DNA of 7,729 nt from Oscillospiraceae bacterium (lineage in GTDB: Bacteria > Bacillota > Clostridia > Oscillospirales > UBA929). The stretch is from the NCBI GenBank assembly GCA_031258665.1, contig JAIRML010000238.1:1-7729 (forward strand), read 5' to 3'. The notes beneath the pieces are model-generated. The model was not told the DNA's origin, ran no database searches, and worked only from the letters and a program-made list of their open reading frames with translations. The translations under genes were made by a program, and so were the position numbers. Below are positions 1-5,087 of this stretch, one piece after another (the stretch's first letter is position 1; each line of letters begins with the position of its first letter).

Positions 1-1593
1 GGCATCGCCTACGGCATGTACCGGCTGTTTTTCATCGAGACGCCTGTCTCCTACGCGACGGAGTTTATCTCCACCGGCACGCTGGAGACCCGCGTCAGCG
101 GGTGGGGCAACATACGGCCCGTCGAGTCCTCCGACATCGCGGTGCAGAGCCGGGGGCGCGTGCTGGAGAGTTTCTTCAACGCGGGCGACCCGGTGCAGGC
201 GGGCGATCTGCTGTTTACGCTGGACTCGGAGACCCTGGACAACGAGATCGCCGAGATCCAAAAGAAGATCGACGGCCTGGCGAGAGACCTGACGGCGATC
301 CAGGGCGACCGGCAGGAGATGATGAACAACCTGGAGCTGAAGGCGCCCTTCGCGGGCCAGCTCGTCGACGCCGAGGCGCTGAAAGTGGGGGACACCGTGG
401 CCGTCGGCGCCAAGGCGGGCCGATTGGTCGACAACCGGACGCTCTCGCTCTCGCTCTACTTCAGCTACGCCTACGAGAGTCTCGTCCGCGCCGGCATGAC
501 AGCCCGCGTGTCGGTGCCCGCGTATATGTCGGTGGTCGAGGGCACGGTGACGCAGGTCAACAAAGTGCGGCGCGTGTCGCCGGAGGGTGTCATGACCTTT
601 GAGGTCCTGATCGATGTGCCAAACCCCGGCTCACTCGCCGACGGCATGGGCGCCAGCGCCTCGCTGCAGGCGGGCGGCGAGGAGATCCTCCCGAGCGAGG
701 CGGGCCAGCTGGCCTACAAGCGCGCCGAGGACCTGATCATCAAGGCCCCCGGCGTGCTCCAAGCGGTGAACCTCGTGAACTATCTCGATTACCGGGCCGG
801 CGAGACACTGTGCCGCATCGAGTACAAGCAGGACAACGCCGAGGCGGAGTCCCTCGAAAAGCAGATCCAGGACCTCGAAAAAGAGATCGAAACCAAGCGC
901 GAGGGGTACAAAACCCTGCGGGTCACGGCCCCCATCGAGGGCACCGTCATGTACAACAACCTGATCCCCGGGAATACCGTGGAGCCGGGGCTGGCCGTCA
1001 TCTCCATCGCGCAGCTCCAGAAGATGATGGTCGAGGCCCAGGTGGACGAGCGGGATGTGGGCAAGGTGCAGCCCGGGATGCCGGTGGAGATCACCGTCTG
1101 GGGCCCGAACGGGCAGAGTGTCATGACCGGCTCCGTCAAATCGGTCAGCATGCAGGCCGGCACGGACCAGTCCGGCATGGGGTCCGGCTACTTCCCGGCC
1201 ATCTTTGAGATCGACAACTACGACGGCACGCTGATGAGCGGCATGGGCGTCGACTACCGTCTGGTCGTCGAGCGGAAAGAGAATGTCCTGGTCGCGCCGG
1301 TCATCGCGGTCAAGAACACGGAGCAGGGCACCTGCGTCTTTGTCAAGGCCGACGCGCCGCCGGAAGGCGCCATCACGCTGGAGGGCAGCATCGTGCCGCC
1401 CGGCTTCTACGCCGTGCCCGTCACCTGCGGCATCGGCAACGAAAACGGCATTGAGATCATCTCCGGCGTCGCGGACGGGGCCGAGGTGTTCACGCAGATC
1501 ACCCCCTACGACGAGAACAACCCGGACGGTATGGGCGGCGTCGTGGTGGCGGGCGCGCTGGCGGCGGGCCTGCGGGTGGCGGCCTATGGCTGA
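1..1593 (+). CDS. Periplasmic-adaptor / HlyD-family efflux subunit with two tandem lipoyl-hairpin modules (5' partial)
   Basis: This is the membrane-fusion (adaptor) subunit of the exporter encoded by the next two genes. It is probably anchored outside the cytoplasmic membrane and contacts the permease. The frame is open to the first base (GIAYG precedes the Met codon at 16), so the true start and most of the N-terminal membrane anchor lie outside the window; YGMYRLFF looks like the end of that anchor. Counting from the Met at 16, lipoyl-like halves lie at about 38-70 and 105-140 around a helical hairpin (71-104), followed by a beta-barrel-like region (141-220). A second set follows: lipoyl halves at 237-270 and 300-334 around a charged coiled coil (272-299), a barrel at 335-418 and a membrane-proximal domain at 420-495. 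Motifs include LELKAPFAGQLV and LRVTAPIEGTVM, the classic hairpin-exit strands. Both hairpins are short, as expected without an outer-membrane tunnel partner. The C-terminal 25 residues are Gly/Ala/Val-rich. The stop overlaps the ATPase start by 8 nt. Family is confident; substrate is unknown. Confidence 0.9.
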   Translation, partial: GIAYGMYRLFFIETPVSYATEFISTGTLETRVSGWGNIRPVESSDIAVQSRGRVLESFFNAGDPVQAGDLLFTLDSETLDNEIAEIQKKIDGLARDLTAIQGDRQEMMNNLELKAPFAGQLVDAEALKVGDTVAVGAKAGRLVDNRTLSLSLYFSYAYESLVRAGMTARVSVPAYMSVVEGTVTQVNKVRRVSPEGVMTFEVLIDVPNPGSLADGMGASASLQAGGEEILPSEAGQLAYKRAEDLIIKAPGVLQAVNLVNYLDYRAGETLCRIEYKQDNAEAESLEKQIQDLEKEIETKREGYKTLRVTAPIEGTVMYNNLIPGNTVEPGLAVISIAQLQKMMVEAQVDERDVGKVQPGMPVEITVWGPNGQSVMTGSVKSVSMQAGTDQSGMGSGYFPAIFEIDNYDGTLMSGMGVDYRLVVERKENVLVAPVIAVKNTEQGTCVFVKADAPPEGAITLEGSIVPPGFYAVPVTCGIGNENGIEIISGVADGAEVFTQITPYDENNPDGMGGVVVAGALAAGLRVAAYG

Positions 1594-2299
1594 GCCGCTG
1601 ATCGATGTCCGGGAGGTCTACAAGATCTACCACGAGGGCTTTGAAAACGAGGTGCGGGCCCTGGACGGCGTCAGCCTGAGGGTCGACCGCGGCGAATATG
1701 TGGCGATCGTGGGCGCCTCCGGCTCGGGGAAATCCACCCTCATGAACATATTGGGCTGCCTCGACCAACCCACCTACGGCGACTACCGCCTGGGCGGCGC
1801 TCTGGTCTCGGACCTGCCGGACCGGAAGCTGGCCCGCATCCGCAACCGGGAGATCGGCTTCATCTTCCAGGGGTTCAACTTACTGAACGGCCTCACGGCG
1901 CTCGAAAACGTCGAGCTGCCCCTCGTCTACCAGGGCGTGCGCGGCGAGCGGCGGCGGGCCATGGCCGAGGACGCGCTCCACCGCGTGGGGCTCGAACACC
2001 GCATGAGACACAAGCCCGGCGAGATGTCGGGCGGCCAGCAGCAGCGCGTCGCCATCGCCCGGGCCATCGCCGCCAAACCCGCGATCCTCATGGCCGACGA
2101 GCCGACCGGCAACCTGGACTCCCGCACCGGCGAGCACGTCATCTCGATCTTAAACGGGCTGCACCAGGAGGGCGTCACCATCGTGCTCATCACGCACGAC
2201 AACAACGTGGCGCGGGTGGCGCGCCGGCGCGTCTGGATCATGGACGGGCACATCACGCGGGACGAGACGGCGGACAGCGGAGAGGGGGCGGCCGGATGA
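1586..2299 (+). CDS. MacB/LolD-type ABC transporter ATP-binding protein
   Basis: This 237-aa cytoplasmic nucleotide-binding subunit hydrolyses ATP to drive the MacB-like permease encoded immediately downstream. All ABC motifs are intact: A-loop Tyr15, Walker A GASGSGKST (43-51), Q-loop Gln95 in FIFQGFNLL, signature MSGGQQQR (147-154), Walker B ILMADE (167-172), D-loop NLDS (176-179) and H-loop His204. The FQ-FNLL and ADEPTGNLDS patterns are typical of the MacB/LolD/FtsE export class rather than of importers. The start at 1586 gives the usual length and the usual N-terminus (PLIDVREVYKIY). It overlaps the adaptor's stop codon (ATGGCTGA), and only a weak GGGTGGCGG-like Shine-Dalgarno precedes it, so translation is probably coupled to the adaptor. 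The same frame is open further upstream inside the adaptor gene, but that stretch encodes an Arg/Ser-rich shadow, not protein. The gene ends in an ATGA overlap with the permease. Confidence 0.96.
   Translation: MAEPLIDVREVYKIYHEGFENEVRALDGVSLRVDRGEYVAIVGASGSGKSTLMNILGCLDQPTYGDYRLGGALVSDLPDRKLARIRNREIGFIFQGFNLLNGLTALENVELPLVYQGVRGERRRAMAEDALHRVGLEHRMRHKPGEMSGGQQQRVAIARAIAAKPAILMADEPTGNLDSRTGEHVISILNGLHQEGVTIVLITHDNNVARVARRRVWIMDGHITRDETADSGEGAAG
2279..2288 (+). promoter_or_regulatory. Shine-Dalgarno site of the ABC permease
   Basis: The purine run GGAGAGGGGG lies 7 nt before the ATG at 2296, inside the 3' end of the ATPase gene. It supports this start and, with the ATGA overlap, points to coupled but independently strong initiation of the permease. 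Confidence 0.75.
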
Positions 2300-3477
2300 A
2301 ATTCGTACAGTCCTTTAAAATGGCCTTCAAATCCATCCTGGCCAAAAAGGGGCGCGCCGTCCTGACGATGGTGAGCATCTTCATCGGCGTGGCCGCCGTC
2401 ATCATCATGGTGTCGCTGCAGCAGGCCCAGACGGACTACTGGATCGAGTACATGCGCAACATGGGCACCAACCGCATTCAGGTCTACGCCAGCATGTGGG
2501 GCGGCAAAGATTTTACCAAACAGCTCTACGACTTCTGCCTCGGCATGACAGACCTTGTCGAGGGCGTGACGCCCAGCCAGACACTGTGGGGCACCCAGAT
2601 GCGTTACGGCGCGAAAAGCATGAACGCCAACATCTACTTCGGCTCGGAGCAGTACGGCGTCTGCACCAACGCCACCCTCACGGCCGGGCGCGACCTCGGC
2701 TACATGGACATCGAGAAGATGAACCGGGTCTGCGTCATCGGCTCGGCCGTCAAAGACAAGCTCTTTGACTACCAAGACCCCATCGGCGCGCGCGTCACGA
2801 TCAACAACCAGAGTTTTACGGTGGTAGGCGTGTACAAACAGAAGTTCGACGGCTCCGAATATTCCGAGGACAACATCGTCCTCGTGCCCTACTCGCAAAG
2901 CCGGCTGCTGGCGCGCAACACGCGCATGGAACAGTTTGTCGTCAAGGCCAAAGACACCGCCTCCACCGACAAGGCCATCGACCGGCTCAAGATCTACCTG
3001 ATGGCGATGTACCGGGACCGCCCCTACGCCGGGTACGATGTCTACAGCATGAACCAGTCCAGCGAGGAGGGCAACGAGCAGGAGCGGCAGAACATGCTGA
3101 TGTTCGGCGGCATCGCGGCCATCTCGCTGCTGGTCGGCGGCATCGGCATCATGAACATCATGCTGGTCACCGTGACCGAGCGCACCCGGGAGATCGGCGT
3201 GCGCAAAGCCATCGGCGCCGAGCGGCGGAGCATCATCTCGCAGTTCCTCATCGAGTCGTCTCTGGTGTCGGCGCTGGGCGGGGCCCTGGGCGTGATCTTG
3301 GGCATCCTGGGCACCCTCGTCTGGATCAAGATCAGCCAGGACAAGATCTTCTACCCCTCGCCGTTCATCATGCTGCTGGCGTTCGGCGTCTCCGTGGCCC
3401 TCGGCATCGTCTTCGGCCTCTACCCAGCCGCCAAGGCCTCCCGCCTGCAACCCGTGGACGCGCTGCGCAACGAGTGA
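2296..3477 (+). CDS. MacB/FtsX-type ABC transporter permease
   Basis: This 393-aa integral membrane subunit of the exporter has the standard MacB layout. A first transmembrane helix lies at about 21-41, followed by a large extracytoplasmic MacB-type domain (about 42-265). A C-terminal FtsX domain follows, with membrane helices near 268-292, 322-343 and 355-376. The coupling segment TERTREIGVRKAIGA (293-307), which docks on the ATPase, is intact, as is the family's closing motif ASRLQPVDALRNE. GGIGIMNIMLV in the second helix is also a MacB hallmark. Length is normal for the family. MacB-type pumps do not carry substrate through the membrane pore; they work by mechanotransmission with an adaptor, which fits the upstream gene. 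In the bacterial group suggested here, such pumps often export peptides, lipids or drugs, but no cargo can be named. The start overlaps the ATPase stop (ATGA). No downstream plus-strand gene follows, so this is the last gene of the operon. Confidence 0.95.
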   Translation: MKFVQSFKMAFKSILAKKGRAVLTMVSIFIGVAAVIIMVSLQQAQTDYWIEYMRNMGTNRIQVYASMWGGKDFTKQLYDFCLGMTDLVEGVTPSQTLWGTQMRYGAKSMNANIYFGSEQYGVCTNATLTAGRDLGYMDIEKMNRVCVIGSAVKDKLFDYQDPIGARVTINNQSFTVVGVYKQKFDGSEYSEDNIVLVPYSQSRLLARNTRMEQFVVKAKDTASTDKAIDRLKIYLMAMYRDRPYAGYDVYSMNQSSEEGNEQERQNMLMFGGIAAISLLVGGIGIMNIMLVTVTERTREIGVRKAIGAERRSIISQFLIESSLVSALGGALGVILGILGTLVWIKISQDKIFYPSPFIMLLAFGVSVALGIVFGLYPAAKASRLQPVDALRNE

Positions 3478-3484
3478 GGGGTGT

Positions 3485-3504
3485 GTGAATGCTGGGGCAT
3501 TCAC
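3485..3504. terminator. Perfect 8-bp hairpin just after the exporter operon
   Basis: GTGAATGC (3485-3492) and GCATTCAC (3497-3504) form a perfect stem around a TGGG tetraloop, starting 8 nt after the permease stop codon. No T-run follows on either strand, so it does not fit a textbook intrinsic terminator. It could be a weak or Rho-assisted terminator or a 3'-end stabilising structure serving either of the convergent transcripts. Confidence 0.45.
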
Positions 3505-3508
3505 GGGC

Positions 3509-3532
3509 TTACAGCCGGTGGCCGCGCTGCGC
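3509..3532 (+). repeat. Diverged echo of the permease C-terminal coding sequence
   Basis: These 24 nt match 19 of 24 positions of 3445-3468, the part of the permease encoding LQPVDALR, and include the shared run CGCGCTGCGC. Read in its own frame the copy gives LQPVAALR, the hallmark ending of FtsX-type permeases. It lies 64 nt downstream, so it is not in the permease frame. It may be the last trace of a second permease gene or of a small duplication. Chance similarity in GC-rich DNA is also possible. Confidence 0.35.
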
Positions 3533-3568
3533 GTGGCGTGCGGGCGCGGCGCGCCCTCACGCCACGCG
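3530..3568. terminator. Long GC-rich hairpin at the convergent junction
   Basis: An 11-bp perfect outer stem (3530-3540 with 3558-3568; the core is GCGTGGCGTG against CACGCCACGC) is followed by one C/T mismatch (3541/3557) and a 6-bp inner stem (3542-3547 with 3551-3556). The loop is GGC. The result is a 17-bp stem of very high GC content. It covers the stop and last three codons of the 252-aa membrane-protein gene on the minus strand and lies past the exporter's end on the plus strand. No U-tract follows in either direction. A role as a shared transcript end or RNA stabiliser is inferred from position and stability. Confidence 0.5.
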
Positions 3569-4315
3569 GATGTGTCCCCGTTTATACAAAAACCGACTCC
3601 CGTAATAGGTGATCGGCAGGAGCATGAGGATGACGAAGCCGCGGAAAGAGGACATGATCACCCCGCGGCCCGGCTGCCCCAACGCGGCGTCGAGGCCCAG
3701 AAAGAGGCTGATCTCCCGGTCGAACCGCGCGATCAGCAGCGTGAGGACGGCGGGCGGGAGCAGCCCCTTCCAGCGGCCGATCGCGCGCAGACCGCCGCCG
3801 AGGGACCGGCCCAGCGCGCCGGCGGCCAGCGCGCCGAACAGCGCGGGCAGCACATTGGCCGAGACAGTCCGCACCGCGGGCTGCGTCAAGATGGGCTGCA
3901 GCGGCACAAACAGCACCATACAGACCACCACCAGCCCCATGACGAGGAGAGACGACACGCCGACCGCCAGGGCGGCGATCACGTCGGCGTCCTCGGTGCC
4001 GGCCTCCACTTGCAATTGCTTCAGCGCGTTCCCGGCCACCGGCAGTTTGATGTTGATGATCTCCCCCGTGATGAAGGACAGATACACGGAGCTGCCCAAG
4101 ATGGGCGTATAATAGAGCACCTCGGAGAGGCTCGACGGCACAAAAATCATCAGCAGGGGCAGCGCGGTCTGAAAGACCCGCCCAAACGAGGGCAGGCAGT
4201 CAAACCGGATGCCCAGCAGGGTGGGGATGCCCAGCATGATCAGCAGGGCGCCCGCCGTACCCCAGCGCCCCAGCCTGTGCATGGCCCGCAAATGCCGCGC
4301 GCGCTCCAATTCCAT
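3557..4315 (-). CDS. Uncharacterised multi-pass membrane protein, partner of the DUF5058 gene
   Basis: This 252-aa hydrophobic protein has clear membrane helices at about 18-38, 44-63, 112-136, 153-171 and 222-243, with weaker candidates at 66-84 and 184-196. A basic N-terminus (ERARHLRAMHRLGR) suggests that end is cytoplasmic. I recognise no named domain. The most constrained-looking part is residues 70-123: TPILGSSVYLSFITGE, then a short NIKLP stretch, an EAGTEDADVIAALAV segment and a helix. From memory, similar proteins of about 220-250 aa occur beside DUF5058 genes in Firmicutes, which supports a conserved pair; this is recall, not a search. ATG at 4315 is chosen because AAGGAGG lies 10 nt upstream. 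It is the last gene of the minus-strand operon, 52 nt after DUF5058, with no terminator between them. A transporter or channel subunit working with DUF5058 is a reasonable inference; enzymatic activity is not suggested by any motif. Confidence 0.8.
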   Translation of the reverse strand: MELERARHLRAMHRLGRWGTAGALLIMLGIPTLLGIRFDCLPSFGRVFQTALPLLMIFVPSSLSEVLYYTPILGSSVYLSFITGEIINIKLPVAGNALKQLQVEAGTEDADVIAALAVGVSSLLVMGLVVVCMVLFVPLQPILTQPAVRTVSANVLPALFGALAAGALGRSLGGGLRAIGRWKGLLPPAVLTLLIARFDREISLFLGLDAALGQPGRGVIMSSFRGFVILMLLPITYYGSRFLYKRGHIRVA

Positions 4316-4323
4316 TTTTATGC

Positions 4324-4347
4324 CGCCTCCTTACAAGGCGCCTCCTT
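4324..4347 (-). promoter_or_regulatory. Duplicated Shine-Dalgarno sequence before the 252-aa membrane protein
   Basis: On the minus strand the 9-mer AAGGAGGCG occurs twice, at 4339-4347 and 4324-4332, 15 nt apart. The copy nearer the gene puts AAGGAGG 10 nt from the ATG at 4315 and is the likely ribosome-binding site. Between them CCTTGTAAGG (4329-4338) is an imperfect palindrome overlapping the proximal copy. The distal copy may act as a standby ribosome site or be a simple local duplication. Confidence 0.65.
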
Positions 4348-4367
4348 CGAGACGCGCAGGCGGGGTG

Positions 4368-5087
4368 TTATGACAGCAGTTCGGTCCACAGCAGCGACGA
4401 CGCCATGGCCGCCAGCATACAGAAGACGGGCGCGAACTCCGAAAGCCAGGGGAACCGGCTGTGCCAGCCCCCGCGGCGCAGCGCCGCGGACAGCGCCGCG
4501 GACAGCGCCGCGCTGGTGAGCAGCGTCAGCAGGGAAACGGAAAGCGAAAGCAGGAGCGGGACGGTCATCGCGAGGAAGATCGTGGCCATGAACGCGCCCG
4601 CGCCCAGCGCGCCCGCGCGCGGGTCGCGCCGCCGCAGGTTCAGCGTGCCCCGCTGGACGCGCGGCGCCAGCGCGACGGCGCAGACCATGCCGCCCAAGCT
4701 CCCGACGGTCATGACATACAAGGCGAGGACAAATGTCTCCGCCGACGCCCCGGCCGCCCCCGCGGCGCCGGTTGTCTCGATCACCATCTGGGCGGCCATC
4801 AGCTCGTACACCGTGTTGCCGACAATGGACAGCCGCCACCAGGAGACCGGGACGCCCAGCATGGGGACAAGGCTGAAAAACCCGATCACCACGGCGGCGG
4901 CGGGCAGCAGCGTACACGAGAGAGCGCCTTTGACCACGCGCCGGAGCTGCGCCCGCGTATAGCCGATGCGCAGCGCGCGCCGCCAGGACCTTCGGAGGAA
5001 CAGCGCGATGAGAACGGTGATGTAGAGAACGCCGGCCGCGACCAGCAGATATGTCAGTGTGTGCCCGGCGAGCGCGAAGTAGCTCAT
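4368..5087 (-). CDS. DUF5058 family membrane protein
   Basis: This 239-aa integral membrane protein matches what I recall of the DUF5058 family in length, helix layout and key motifs. The motifs are an N-terminal MSYFALA, the central WWRLSIVGNTVYELMAAQ (83-100) and YVMTVGSLGGMV (124-135); the family typically shows RLSFIGSVSYELMAA-like and WVMTLGSLG-like segments. Likely membrane helices are at about 10-31, 53-77, 117-140, 159-181, 183-204 and 217-236, with 85-104 possibly a re-entrant or interfacial segment. DUF5058 has no established function; transport is a common guess because of its topology. Its ATG overlaps the stop of the upstream LuxR-type regulator (ATGA), and GGAGG at 5095-5099 lies 7 nt before the start, so it is co-translated with that regulator. 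A 12-nt tandem repeat encodes SAALSAALSAAL near residues 192-203. The C-terminal half is unusually rich in Ala, Ser and Leu. Confidence 0.85.
   Translation of the reverse strand: MSYFALAGHTLTYLLVAAGVLYITVLIALFLRRSWRRALRIGYTRAQLRRVVKGALSCTLLPAAAVVIGFFSLVPMLGVPVSWWRLSIVGNTVYELMAAQMVIETTGAAGAAGASAETFVLALYVMTVGSLGGMVCAVALAPRVQRGTLNLRRRDPRAGALGAGAFMATIFLAMTVPLLLSLSVSLLTLLTSAALSAALSAALRRGGWHSRFPWLSEFAPVFCMLAAMASSLLWTELLS
4480..4512 (-). repeat. In-frame 12-nt tandem repeat inside the DUF5058 gene
   Basis: The plus-strand unit AGCGCCGCGGAC occurs at 4480-4491 and 4492-4503, with a 9-nt partial copy at 4504-4512. Because the unit is a multiple of three, the protein gains a repeated SAAL tetrapeptide in a membrane helix or adjoining loop near residues 192-203. 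Copy-number change would alter the protein by four residues without a frameshift. Confidence 0.8.

Noticed and set aside
1283..1585. An N-terminal extension of the ATPase into the adaptor gene
   Set aside because: The extension is an Arg/Ser/Pro-rich off-frame reading of adaptor codons. The ATPase family begins where the 1586 start places it.
1..3477. Naming the exporter genes macA and macB
   Set aside because: In MacB proper, ATPase and permease are one polypeptide in Gram-negative bacteria and work with TolC. Here they are separate and no outer-membrane partner is present, so the symbols would overstate identity.
1927..3504. A long minus-strand open frame (525 codons) opposite the ATPase and permease
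   Set aside because: It is His/Asp/Val/Ala-rich with no domain and lies antisense to two genes with intact motifs. Such frames arise from codon bias in GC-rich coding DNA.
3485..4519. A 344-codon plus-strand frame beginning after the permease
   Set aside because: It has a Gln/Arg/His-rich composition and runs antisense to both membrane-protein genes. Only its first codons (LQPVAALR) are of interest, and these are reported as a possible remnant.
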